Assembly: GCF_001316245.1 (NCBI RefSeq)
Contig: NZ_BBDM01000002.1
Location: 230,439-294,438, forward strand
Source: Vulcanisaeta sp. JCM 14467
Lineage (GTDB): Archaea > Thermoproteota > Thermoprotei > Thermoproteales > Thermocladiaceae
Reading direction: 5' to 3'
DNA length: 64,000 nt
Shown: positions 32,782 through 42,189 of the stretch, one piece after another
Layout of the letters: every line of letters starts with the position of its first letter
Numbering within the stretch: position 1 is the stretch's first letter
Notes under the pieces: generated by a model
The model's input: only the letters and a program-made list of their open reading frames with translations
Databases searched by the model: none
What the model was told of the DNA's origin: nothing
Program-made: the position numbers and the translations under genes

Positions 32782-33998
32782 TCACTTCGACACGTAAACC
32801 CTCACCACAGCCCTATGCCAAAGCTTCGAATTAACACCAAGCCTCTTACCCGTAATGGCGTCAACCCCCGTAACGGCCTTCTCGGCTATCTCGCTATGGA
32901 TAGCCCTGGCCAGGTCAAGCACTGTGGCGTCTTTAGGCAGTAATAATACGTCAGGCAGTACATTGCCCTCCGTGTCCGTGAACCTCCTCTCATCAGCCAC
33001 GGGGTATACCGCTATCATGCCGAGAACATCGAAAACGGCGGTATTCAATGCCTTAATGACGCCAGTACCACCCCACCTGTGCATGAAGTCCCTAATCCTC
33101 TCCAGGGCATCTCTCTGGGCCTTCGTTAAACTGCTCGAGACTATCTCGAAGTCGTCATCACCAGGCACATACTTAATTAGATTAGCCTTAGCCGCCCTCC
33201 TCAGGCTAATTCGTAATCCGCGCTTACGGGTATGACCCTGTACTTGTTACCGACCTCCTTAACAACCCTTCTGTAATTATCCTCAGCCTCTGGGATGTCC
33301 ATCTTATTCGCGGCAATAACCATGGGCTTACTCAACTCCCTAAGCATTGACACGAAGCCCCTCATATCATCATCACTCCACCTACTAAGCGGCTTCTTAT
33401 CAAGGTCGAGCTTTGTGAGGGCATCACTTATCTGCGCCTGGGTTATGCCCAACCCACTAAACCTGTCATAAAGCACGTCGAGCAGTGGCTTCTTAGCATA
33501 ATCCACAAGCCTAACCAACTTATCCCAATCCTTACTAAGCATCTGAACCATCCACATGGTAACCTCATTAGCAAGAAACTCGATATCAACCAATGGATCG
33601 TGAGTGCCAGGCTTAACCAGCCTACCCTCCTCATCCGTCGCGCCAGCCATGTCGACGACGTGGATTAGTACGGGAGCCCTCCTTAGGTGGTCGAGGAATT
33701 GATTGCCCAAGCCCCTACCCTGCCAGGCACCAGGCACTAAGCCAGCAACGTCTATGAGCTCCACTGGTATGAACCTATTACCATCAATGCATATTGAGTT
33801 CCTCGGGTTATCCTTAACACCCAAGTCCCTGCAGACGCAGGGTATCCTAACATAGCCAACACCCACGTTGGGCTCAATGGTGGTGAATGGGTATGGCGCA
33901 ATCTTAACATCAATCATTGTCGCCGCGGCAAAGAATGTGGACTTACCAACATTAGGCTTACCAACAATGCCTATCTGAACATGGCTCTGTAAAGGCAC
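32782..33998 (-). CDS. ychF: YchF/OLA1-type GTPase (frame-broken)
   Basis: Two pieces, broken near 33200, give about 400 residues. G1 GIVGKPNVGKST, G3 DVAGLVPGAWQGRGLGNQFL, and the NKMD motif (AANKMDIPEA) are present, followed by a C-terminal TGS-like domain (TEGNVLPDVLLLPKDATVLDL). YchF proteins bind ATP or GTP at the ribosome; their exact role is unsettled. Convergent with argS (gap of four bases). Confidence 0.88.
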
Positions 33999-34055
33999 GG
34001 GAAATAGAGGAATAATACCAATTAATAAATTTAATATTGTATTTTAACCCAACGA

Positions 34056-34715
34056 TTACTTCTGCTGTTGCTGCTGAGCCTGAGGTTGCTGCTTGGGCAG
34101 TATGTATATCTTATTACCAATTATAGCATTGTTTGGTATCAAGACCTTACTACCATCACTCTTAACAACCTCTGTGAACAAAATCGCAACATCATTAACA
34201 ATACCATCCTCACCAAGTAAATTAACATGGTCATGAATCCTAAATGGCCTAGCCAATAGCAGGAACAAGCCGGCCACCGCCTGCCCAAGGACTTGCTGGA
34301 CTGCGAAACCAATCACAATGCCTAGGAAACCACCAACAGCAACACCAGCAGCACCACCGCCAACTGCGCCCGCGATGCTTGCAGCCAATGCACCAATGCC
34401 GATTAACAGGAATACGTTTCTCATGGCCCTAGCCGTTGGATGAACATACCTAAACCTCATCGCCCAATAAATAACATCAGCAAAGGCAGACACTATTAGG
34501 TAGCCGAAGGCAAGGGCCAGTAATACATTTACATAACCCTCATACGGCTCAACATTCACTTTAATTGGCAGTTCTGGTAGTACTGACGTTATTATATAGT
34601 GAACCACCGCAGCAACCGCGACATACACGACTATGTATATTACAAGCTTTGCTATAGCATTAGTGTAATGCCTAGCAACCTCACTTCGGCTCATTTCAGG
34701 TGTAGTAGTTGCCAC
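34056..34715 (-). CDS. Small MscS-family mechanosensitive channel protein
   Basis: 219 residues with about four membrane helices. The pore helix is rich in Gly and Ala (SIAGAVGGGAAGVAVGGFLG, residues 112-131). The MscS beta domain follows with FRIHDHVNLLGEDGIVNDVAILFTEV and VLIPNNAIIGNKIY. It is shorter than typical MscS (about 280 residues) and lacks the large C-terminal cage; it ends in a Gln-rich tail (QQPQAQQQQQK). Confidence 0.82.
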   Translation of the reverse strand: MATTTPEMSRSEVARHYTNAIAKLVIYIVVYVAVAAVVHYIITSVLPELPIKVNVEPYEGYVNVLLALAFGYLIVSAFADVIYWAMRFRYVHPTARAMRNVFLLIGIGALAASIAGAVGGGAAGVAVGGFLGIVIGFAVQQVLGQAVAGLFLLLARPFRIHDHVNLLGEDGIVNDVAILFTEVVKSDGSKVLIPNNAIIGNKIYILPKQQPQAQQQQQK

Positions 34716-34814
34716 GTTTTATTTGCTAAATATCAAGTATTAATAAGCATTACTATGTGTATATTACAAGGCAAATCCTTTATACTAGGCATAGAATTAC
34801 ACAGCTAGAAAGAA

Positions 34815-35431
34815 CTAGGCATTTTCCCAAGCCTCAACAAATGCCCTAGCCATCTTAACAGGGTCCTTAGCAGCCAGTATACCCGATATCACGGCCGCAC
34901 CCCAGGCACCAGCGGCCTTAATGGCGGGTATACTCTCAAGCGTTATACCACCAATTGCATAGACCGGTATACTCACGGACCTAACAATACCCCTCAACCC
35001 ATCAAGCCCCGTTACCCTATAATCAGCCTGGTCGGGCTTGGGAACACGGAGCCGGCGCCAATGTAGTTCGCGCCAGCCTCTCACCTTGCACAGCCTCATC
35101 AATAGTACTCGCACTGGCACCAATTATTAAGCCACCAAACCTACGCCTAATCTCATTAACAGGTGCATCATCAAGGCCCACGTGGACGCCATCCGCATCG
35201 CTCAGTATTGCAATGTCAACCCTATCATCGACTATGAATACCGCACCATACTCATTACAAAGCCTCCTAATCGTCCTAGCCTCCTCAAGCATGACCCTAA
35301 TACTACCCTCCTTACGCCTATACTGAACAATACGAACACCACCCTCGAGAAAAGCCCTCGCTGCATCCACGTGGTTTTTTTATTGTGTAGCTCGTATCCG
35401 TTATTCCATAAATCCCCTTGGGAAGTCTCAT
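34815..35431 (-). CDS. thiE: Thiamine-phosphate synthase (frame-broken)
   Basis: ThiE joins HMP-PP and thiazole phosphate to give thiamine phosphate. From ATG 35431 one reads MRLPKGIYGITDTSYTIK; removing one base from the run of seven T near 35378 gives HVDAARAFLEGGVRIVQYR. FIVDDRVDIAILSDADGVHVG and, after a break near 35060, YAIGGITLESIPAIKAAGAWGAA complete the barrel. About 205 residues in total, normal for the family. Confidence 0.85.
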
Positions 35432-36130
35432 ACATTAATCCAGCAATTCAAGCCTAAATAAAACTAAATTTGCCGTTTTTAATCAACTATGATTGATTAC
35501 CAGGTAACATACGTTATAACTAAGGAATTACTCGCCTCGGTCAGTCTCCTAAAATCATCCTCACTTAACCTCCACCCAGCCGCACCAGCGTTCTCAACAA
35601 CCTGGGCAGCACTCTTAGCCCCTGGTATTGGAACAACATTATCATGCATTATAAGCCAGTTAAGCGCTATTTGTGCCGTCGTCTTACCGTACTTACCCGC
35701 CAACTCCCTAATCACCGGTATCAACTTCGTACTTATCTCCCTAAGATTGTCAGGGTAAAACACGGGCTCATTCTCCCTCAAATCACCCTAGGCCTATTCT
35801 CCGGGCCATACTTACCAGTGACCGCACCCTTCGCCAATGGACTCCAGGCTATTAGCGTGATACCCTCACGCTGCAGGTATGGCAACAACTCCTTCTCCAC
35901 ATCCCTCTCGATTAGGTTATACCTATTCTGGGAACTAACGATATCACTCCTCCTAAGGCACGCACGGGCAGCCTCAAGGAGCTGAAGTGGGTAGTTACTC
36001 ACGCCAATGTACCTAATCACGCCATCCTCAACCAACCTCTCCATGGCCCTCATGGTCTCGCAGATGGGGACATTATGCCAGCAGGCGGGCCAGTGCAGCT
36101 GGAGTAGGTCAATGACGCCAACGCCAAGCC

Positions 36131-37560
36131 GTTTGTGGTTTTTGTTTTATTCGCTTTCTTCTATTACTATTACTTTTACCTTCTTCCCGTGCAATTTTGA
36201 GAGCTTCTCTTGATACTCCTTTGGTGGATATATGAGATATTTTTCGCCGGTCTTTACGACCTTACCCTCGAACACGTATATCGCCACCATACGTTATAAT
36301 CAGTATGCTAAGGCTTATAAATCTGTGTGCTAATGCCCGGTAAAGTGAGTAACCAATGAGGGGTTTTATCCGCCTTGCTTGGCGGGTTCCCGAGGGTACG
36401 CGTTACAAGGCGTTAAAGGCGGAGGCCGAGGTCGTTTGTGGAGATGTTAATGAGCTTTTATGGGAATTGACAATGCATAGGCATGCGTTGTGGGACTTGG
36501 ATAAACTGCCCAAGAGGAGCCAATTGCATCAACTGTTCTACCCAATGCTTAGGCAGTATGGTTTCAGGGCCCACGTGGCCAAGATATCTACGACAACGCC
36601 CTAGCCATTGTCAAATCAGCCAAGTCCAACAACGGCAATAAACCACGAGTAAGGAAATTCACTGCAAGGCTCGACTACCAAGACGCCAAGGTGGAACTGA
36701 ATAAGGGAATTGTAAGGATAATACTGAGAGATAGATGGTATGTACTGAGACTTAGGCATAGGAGGGAGTACATTGAGAGGTTTCTGGGTTTAAGATGGAA
36801 GGAGGTACATGTTAAGTACGAGAATAAGAGGCTATTCGTTAGTATCATCTTCGAGACCAGGTATCAACCGTATATCCCTAGGGGTTTCACGGCAATCGAT
36901 ATTAACCTCAGGACAGTCACGACATACAACGGCACTGAAATCAGGAGGTACAGGACTAGGCTCATTGATGCCCTAAGCAAGAGGGCTAGGGCTGAGGAAT
37001 TACAGAGGAGGTATCCTAAAAGGTGGAGGTATAACGAGAGGATTCTGAGTAGGATAAAGGCTCTTCATAGGAGGACCAGGAACATCATCAATGACTCATC
37101 GTGGAAGCTCGCTAAGGAAATAGTCACGAAGGCCTATAAACATAAACATGCGATCATCCTTGAGGACTTGGAGCATTTAAGGGATTCGATAAATGGTAAG
37201 GATGATGGCATCAGGTGGAAGTTAACGCTATTCGCATATAGGAGGCTTCGACATGCAGTAATTGCAAAGGCGATTGAACACAACGTACCAGTGATCATCG
37301 TGGACCCAAGGAATACATCAACCACATGCCCGAGGTGCGGTTCAAGGCTAACCTACATCCATAGACTGGCATTTTGCAGAAACTGCGGATTCATTGGTGA
37401 TAGGGATGTTGTCGGAGCCATGAACATATGGTTAAGGGCTGTGCAGGCGTGTGCGGGGTTGCCAGGGTCAACCCAAAGCGCCTCCCCAATGAACAATGAA
37501 ACCCGAGAGAGGGGAGGAAAACAAAATGAAGAAATGAAGAAAACAAACAGACCTAAACCC
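36131..37560 (+). mobile_element. TnpB-only IS200/IS605-type element (IS1341-like), 1430 bp
   Basis: Bounds come from the restored host gene: left flank ends ccaagcc, right flank begins tctccctg, with two or three bases of ambiguity. There is no target duplication and no terminal inverted repeat, as expected for this family, and no TnpA gene. It carries a 47-residue protein gene (minus) and tnpB (plus). The 3' end of tnpB and following bases would be expected to encode the guide RNA. Confidence 0.85.
36147..36290 (-). CDS. Small protein within the TnpB element
   Basis: 47 residues (MVAIYVFEGKVVKTGEKYLI, ending KVIVIEESE), beta-rich and resembling a short AbrB/swapped-hairpin-type protein. 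It is divergent from tnpB and only 65 bases from it, so it may regulate the element. The family assignment is weak. Confidence 0.5.
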   Translation of the reverse strand: MVAIYVFEGKVVKTGEKYLIYPPKEYQEKLSKLHGKKVKVIVIEESE

Positions 37561-37578
37561 TCTCCCTGCTCCTCCTAG
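36356..37578 (+). CDS. tnpB: TnpB RNA-guided nuclease of IS200/IS605 family (frame-broken)
   Basis: About 407 residues in two frames (break near 36600). The RuvC-like nuclease has Asp in FTAIDINLRTVT, Glu in AIILEDLEHL and Asp in GDRDVVGAMNIW, with the zinc finger CPRCGSRL...CRNCGF between. All three catalytic residues are present. TnpB cuts DNA under guidance of an RNA made from the element's right end. The last six codons read into the host gene, so the native C-terminus is supplied by flanking DNA. Confidence 0.9.
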
Positions 37579-37987
37579 CCGCCTTAAGCACGTCATCATA
37601 CCTATGCCAATCCCCCGGTATCTTAGTGGCAATAACGACATGCTCCCTAATACCCAACTCCCTAATCGCCCTACCCACAAACTCCTCACTACGCCCACGC
37701 CCATAAACCGCCGCCGTATCTATGAAGTTAATACCAAGCTCATAAGCCTTCGCAATAACCTCCCTGGCAACACCATACTCATATGGACCCCAGACATCGC
37801 CACCAAACTGCCACGCACCAAGGCCAACCCTCGAAATCCTAAGACCAGTCCTACCAAGACTTACGTACTCCATTGAGACAATGCCAAGGCCCCTCGCTTT
37901 AAAACATTATCAATAATTGCATTAATTACTGAGCGTGTTAACGACAATAACACTTTAGTAGGTTAGGCGGTGACCCACGTAGTGACT

Positions 37988-38125
37988 ATGGGAGGGGAAG
38001 AGTACATAGTGGTGCTGGTCACGGTACCCAGTAAGGACGTCGGCATTGAAATAGCCAGGTCACTCATCAACAATAAATTGGCGGCATGCGTCAACATCAT
38101 TGACGGCTTGAAAAGCCTGTTTTAA
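37988..38125 (+). pseudogene. cutA: CutA1 divalent-cation tolerance protein, 5' fragment
   Basis: 45 residues: GGEEYIVVLVTVPSKDVGIE and LAACVNIIDGLKSLF match the N-terminal half of CutA (normal length about 105), including the conserved AACVNI. The sequence then stops at TAA 38123-38125, and no frame downstream gives the second half (YWW...). The break coincides with the 3' end of the PaRep2b gene. It probably marks a junction with foreign DNA. Confidence 0.7.
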
Positions 38126-39826
38126 AGTCCATTCCTCACCGCGGCCGCCCCCTTTGTGGGTGCCAAACGCCTTAATACAGTTGCTATATACTGTCTTTTC
38201 TCCTCATTTTTCGCCCTCATAAACTTCTTACATAACACGGATATAACCCGCCTCTTTATATCATCATACCTTTCAGCAATGTATGCTGGAATCCTAATAA
38301 GCGTATACTTACCGCTTTCGTATATCCCCACCATGAAATCCTCACCGTAAACACTTCTCAACTTATTAATGATTTCGTGAATCTCGGTCTCGCTCTTAAC
38401 TTTATGTCTTAATTCAAAGCCCCTGCCCTTCTCACTAATATACACCGAGAATTTTATGCCCGCAACCTCAATTTGATTCTCACCTCTCCTAAACTTCATC
38501 TCCATTCTTGCAATTTCCTTCAGATTCAACCACTTCCCAAAGGATAAGACGTCCAATAGGTCTTGTAGCGCATGTGGCAGTGAGTTGATTATTCTCCTGG
38601 CAAGGTCAATCGCATTATTGTCGTAGTAGTATATGGAATTTATGGAATTTTTTTGTCTCAGGCGCCCACCACCTAATGCCCAACCTATTGACTATTGATT
38701 CCCACTTATCAAAGTCGTAGCTCGATATAGCAATACAGATTATGGGCTCAACACCACCACGGGCTTTATGCACAATAAGAGCACTGCCATCGCCGAGCAC
38801 TGCCGCAAATAAAAACACAGGTAACGCATCCTCACCAAGCTCTTTAGCTATTTCAAGAGCTCTATCCTTGAGCGAGCGATAGTTCTTAGCCCTCAATCCA
38901 AGCTCTATTGATACACCATTCTTGTTCACATGAATACCATGCGCAAGCATGTAAATATGGCCTGGGTATAAAATCGACCAAAGCACTGCTTGCCAGACTT
39001 GCGTAGTAACCATCTGTGGTATCTTACCCTCATAATACACTGACTCATCAGTAACTGCGAAACCCAACCTCAACGCCAGCAAGAATTTAGCATACTCCTC
39101 CCTATTCATCACCATTCCAAGCACGTCAGGCGTCTTTATCGTGATACCTCTAAACCTGAACACGATCTGAACCGTTATACTACTAGCTGTCTTATTTGCT
39201 TCCAACGTCAAATGCTTCCCATATATGGTTATTCCCTCACCATTCCTGATTATGACTTCGACCCTTCCGTTAAGGAGATCATTAATAATCCCCCTGACTT
39301 CATAGCCCACCTCTTGCCAATACTCCTGCAATTGCTCAATATATTTCTCGAATTTCCCAATTAATCTCATTAAGCCGTTTACAGTCTTATCACCATACTT
39401 GTTCAGTAACTGCGCCCTGCTCTTAATCTCCAACAACTCCTTCCTATACTTCCCGACCCACCAAACATCCCAAACGTACCAATGCACCAATCGCCTAACA
39501 GTTTCAACAAGCAACTCAACTGCCCTACCCCTTTCCTCTTCACTAATCTCCTTGCTACCACAAACGTATTTCCAGCGTCTCTGTCTTCCACGACAAAATC
39601 TGTTCTTTTTCAACAATTCCTTTAACTTCTCCTCATCAAGAGTATCGAGGGTTTGCGGTGGGCCGGGGCGCCCAGGCCACTCCGCCCCGCCTGTATTAGT
39701 ATTAATGGCGCGGCGGACCCTTTCCACCCTATCAGGCGGTGGGCCATTGGGCATTACCCCACCTGCCCCCTGGCTCTGATTTTGATTTTGAACGGAGTTT
39801 GTATTTTGGTTTTTCCTCCTCCCCAT
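38122..39826 (-). CDS. PaRep2b-type protein (frame-broken)
   Basis: About 565 residues in two frames, broken at the T-run near 38645. Starts at ATG 39826 (MGRRKNQNTNSVQNQNQSQ). Contains FLFAAVLGDGSALIVHKARG and LGIRWWAPE, matching PaRep2b proteins, a repeat-associated family of Thermoproteales with unknown function. The N-terminal 70 residues are low-complexity (N, Q, P, G rich). The start codon lies in one arm of a long inverted repeat. The open frame extends upstream to 39967, but through the hairpin and is less likely. Confidence 0.72.
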
Positions 39827-40011
39827 CTCCCTCACCTGGGAGGAGACGCCCCACCGAGGTCCTCCTCCCGGCAGGATCGCCGGGTTGCCCGGTGGGGCCA
39901 TACCACCCACCACCCGAGGATTAAGGTGAGAATTGATGAATCGGGTGAGAATGGGTTGGCGCCCCACCGGGCAACCCGGCGAGGCGCCCCTCCACAGGTG
40001 AGGGAGATGGG
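39822..40011. repeat. Long nested inverted repeat carrying two divergent start codons
   Basis: Outer arms of 17 bases (39822-39838 and 39995-40011) are perfect reverse complements. Inner arms of 21 bases (39878-39898 and 39961-39981) are also perfect. Between them further GC-rich sequence pairs partly. Both outer arms contain the same ribosome-binding site and start, aggtgagggagATGGG: on the minus strand it starts PaRep2b, on the plus strand a 32-residue peptide. Confidence 0.85.
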
Positions 40012-40105
40012 AAGGAGACTATTAGTATTTTTCTTCGCCTATTTATATACTTACCGCTTCGTCCTCCTCATGCGTTGGTTAGCTAATTTTCCCTGCATAC
40101 CTTAA
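40007..40105 (+). CDS. Possible 32-residue hydrophobic peptide
   Basis: MGRRLLVFFFAYLYTYRFVL and ending LANFPCIP. It uses the duplicated start in the right arm of the inverted repeat, preceded by aggtgaggg. One hydrophobic helix with a basic start suggests a membrane peptide. Whether it is made is unknown. Confidence 0.35.
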   Translation: MGRRLLVFFFAYLYTYRFVLLMRWLANFPCIP

Positions 40106-40161
40106 TTTCACCAGCTCTTTCTACTCCTCGTTTAGCTTTATATACTCCGCATCCTATCCCC

Positions 40162-40382
40162 GCCTGTTCCCTGGCCTTCCTCTCCCTGCCGTTTCCCTGG
40201 GTTGGCTTGGGATCGCCTAGCCCCATTGCCAGCCCAGGGGCGGCGCCCTCGGCACTCGGCTTGGGGGCTTGGGATCGCGAAGCCCCACAGCCCCAGCCAC
40301 ACACGCCGGGAGCCCCCCTAACCAGGGGAGCCGCCGGCTCGAGAGGGAAGGGGGAGGGAGAAAGAAAGGCCAGGGAGCAGGC
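40162..40382. repeat. GC-rich inverted repeat region
   Basis: Arms 40162-40178 (gcctgttccctggcctt) and 40366-40382 are reverse complements with one mismatch and are extended by purine/pyrimidine-rich sequence. Inside, a 22-base unit beginning ggcttgggatcgc occurs twice (40203 and 40266) with two differences. No gene is seen between 40106 and 40395. A minus-strand TATA-like sequence (AGTATATAAAGC) lies near 40137-40148. Confidence 0.6.
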
Positions 40383-40395
40383 AGGGTTTAAACGG

Positions 40396-41043
40396 CTAGA
40401 GCCAAAGCCACCACGGCTTTCTATCTAACTCGACACTCACGTTGTACTTCTTGGCTAATCTCTGAAGCTCACTCAGCACTTGGTGAAGCTCGGCAGCGTA
40501 CAACCATAAGTCAGTGCAATCCAACTCCTCACCTCCAATGCTGACGACCCCATCCCTACAATTTTTCATTAGCGTCTCTATCCTTGAGATTTGCGATAGT
40601 AAATCACCAATACCGTTACTCAGCATCCTGGCTATTACAAGATCATTACTCGTTACGGCGCCCCTGCTATTATTGGTGATGTAACCGTTTATCTTTTCAT
40701 AGATTAAGCTGCCCAAGCCTCTGATTAGGTCGTTTTCAACGTCAATCCTGGATACATCGAGTTCATTAACAACGGTCTCAATTACTCTAGTCCCGTATGC
40801 CCTGAGGAATGGATGGATCACGGACGCCACAGTAATGATCGCCCTGAGGTACCACGTACGTAAACACTTCTCCATCCTCCTATCGTAATGCCAAGTCTCG
40901 GAGACCGGGGCAGTGTAATGATAGCAATCCCTCGTGAAGAATCGTTTCACAGACTTCTCATTATAACCCCTTAATCGCCTCAGCAAAACCGCAGCCAACC
41001 TAATTGCCTCGCTCCAAGTATTAACCATTACTATCACCACCAC
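40396..41043 (-). CDS. Uncharacterised helical protein of the element
   Basis: 215 residues, no membrane segment, mainly helical (RMLSNGIGDLLSQISRIETL; LHQVLSELQRLAKKYNV). It has a basic N-terminal part with His/Tyr/Trp-rich RDCYHYTAPVSETWHYDRRM. Cys at about 110-180 are few. No family recognised. Starts GTG 41043 or ATG 41028. The structured leader at 41121-41209 lies upstream. Confidence 0.6.
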   Translation of the reverse strand: MVVIVMVNTWSEAIRLAAVLLRRLRGYNEKSVKRFFTRDCYHYTAPVSETWHYDRRMEKCLRTWYLRAIITVASVIHPFLRAYGTRVIETVVNELDVSRIDVENDLIRGLGSLIYEKINGYITNNSRGAVTSNDLVIARMLSNGIGDLLSQISRIETLMKNCRDGVVSIGGEELDCTDLWLYAAELHQVLSELQRLAKKYNVSVELDRKPWWLWL

Positions 41044-41120
41044 TCCCTACGTACTTACTACAGACGCAGTGATTAGCCTCGACATGTCGGAATCATCGTT
41101 TGAGACGCACTCTCCACAAG

Positions 41121-41209
41121 GGGGCGGTCGCGGCGTTTTAACAGTAGGCTTGGATCACCCCCAACCTTCCGCCCGGGCTGTTCCCGGGTGGTTTAGTCGG
41201 GGGCTCATT
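41121..41209 (-). promoter_or_regulatory. Structured leader element, copy A
   Basis: On the minus strand: AATGAG, C-rich arm, hairpin CCACCCGGG/CCCGGGCGG (positions 41083-style numbering: arms 41169-41177 and 41183-41191), G-rich arm, TGATCC, then a GC-rich tail. Same layout as copies at 42062-42137 and 44001-44074. It lies about 80 bases upstream of the gene starting at 41043. Confidence 0.65.
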
Positions 41210-41249
41210 GTGTCTAGTGTTTTTTTTGTCCTCGCCTTATAAGACTGCA

Positions 41250-41795
41250 TCATGATGTGGACCTTATGACTGCGGCTATGACTAGCATGAGCAGTAGCAG
41301 CAATGGTATGGCCCCTAGATGTACGATTATTAGCGTAATGCCGGCTGCGGCGGCAGCTGCAATCGCTATTAAGGCGTAGAGCCTACGCCGACTTCGATTA
41401 CGCCGGTCAAGGTAGGTTAATAGCTCAACCACCCCATCACACGCCTTATCGCAGCAGGGAGCAAACCTCAACGCCTCCAACTCCCTCCTCAACTCCTCAA
41501 CCTCACCCCTCAACCCCTCAAGCTCCCGCCTCAACGCACTATAATGCTCTGTAACCTCCCTCAAAAGCCTCTCCTCCAACTCCTGCCTCAACTGCTCAAT
41601 ATTGACATCCCTATTTGCGTTCCTGCTCGCATTTATGAGCTTGAGGACCCTCTTCATGATATTGTCCTCGATCCTCTTCACATCCTCCTTCATCACCACA
41701 CCGTCCCTCAACTCCTCGACCAACCCCTGGAACTTCTCATCAATGTACTTTTTCAACATATAAAACAACTCATCCTCCTTCTTCTCGCCCATCAA
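41250..41795 (-). CDS. Coiled-coil protein with C-terminal membrane helices
   Basis: 181 residues. Residues 1-115 are charged and heptad-like (LRQELEERLLREVTEHYSAL; LEGLRGEVEELRRELEAL), a long coiled coil. Residues 138-178 form two hydrophobic helices (LYALIAIAAAAAAGITLII; IPLLLLLMLVIAAVI). A tail-anchored scaffold layout. Overlaps the upstream gene by 26 bases. Confidence 0.6.
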   Translation of the reverse strand: MMGEKKEDELFYMLKKYIDEKFQGLVEELRDGVVMKEDVKRIEDNIMKRVLKLINASRNANRDVNIEQLRQELEERLLREVTEHYSALRRELEGLRGEVEELRRELEALRFAPCCDKACDGVVELLTYLDRRNRSRRRLYALIAIAAAAAAGITLIIVHLGAIPLLLLLMLVIAAVIRSTS

Positions 41796-42024
41796 CTATC
41801 ACCACGATGTACTTCCTACCCCTCCTAACCCTAAAGCCGAGCTTAAGCAGTACGTACTCTAAATACCCATTGGCGGTCAAGGAAATGAGAGCCGCAGCGC
41901 CCGGCAAGCCATGCGCCTCAAAGTACCTCTTAAGCTCACTATAGTAAATCTTGTACTCACCATTAACGTACTTAACATTCCTCAAGTGCCTATGCAACTC
42001 CTCCCTTAAGAACCTCTCAAGCAA
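41770..42024 (-). CDS. Small protein of the element
   Basis: About 84 residues if started at TTG 42024 (LLERFLREELHRHLRNVKY), with GAGGG about 10 bases upstream. The frame is open to 42099, but that part runs into the structured leader, so the shorter form is preferred. Sequence suggests a small winged-helix-like fold (YYSELKRYFEAHGLPGAAAL; LKLGFRVRRGRKYIVVI), possibly DNA-binding. Confidence 0.55.
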   Translation of the reverse strand: MLERFLREELHRHLRNVKYVNGEYKIYYSELKRYFEAHGLPGAAALISLTANGYLEYVLLKLGFRVRRGRKYIVVIVDGREEGG

Positions 42025-42061
42025 CGCCGCAGCCCTCGGCCTATACTTAGCCGTAGGTGGG

Positions 42062-42137
42062 GGCCCGCCGCGCCAATGGATCACCCCTGAGGACCTCACC
42101 CAGGCAATTCCCGGGCGCTATACCTCAGGGGCTCATT
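42062..42137 (-). promoter_or_regulatory. Structured leader element, copy B
   Basis: Outer stem CCCCTGAGG (42084-42092) pairs perfectly with CCTCAGGGG (42123-42131). An inner CCCAGG/CCCGGG hairpin has one mismatch. The flanks gatca before and ctcatt after, and the ccgccgcgcc tail, match copies A and C although the stem bases differ. Lies just upstream of the 41770-42024 gene. Confidence 0.7.
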
Positions 42138-42189
42138 ACCCAACCCTAAGGCAATAACGGCTTAAAAGACATCAAAGGCGGCTAAGGCA

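Larger units (their letters stand above)
35497..37873 (-). pseudogene. Aldo/keto reductase interrupted by a TnpB element
   Basis: The N-terminal half reads from ATG 37873 (MEYVSLGRTGLRISRVGLG; NFIDTAAVYGRG with catalytic Asp/Tyr; ATKIP with catalytic Lys) to ARRSRER at 37561. The C-terminal half resumes at 36130 with LGVGVIDLLQLHWPACW (catalytic His) and runs to 35497. Joining base 36130 to 37561 restores the frame exactly. A further frame break near 35780 may be an error or later decay. A TATA-like TGTTTTAAAGC lies about 25 bases before the start. Confidence 0.85.

Noticed and set aside
36131..37560. TnpA transposase for the IS200/IS605-type element
   Set aside because: The only other reading frame in the element encodes a 47-residue protein without the HUH or Tyr motifs of TnpA.
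39653..40006. Long upstream extension of the plus-strand 32-residue peptide
   Set aside because: It is antisense to PaRep2b and passes through the hairpin; only the part from ATG 40007 has its own ribosome site.
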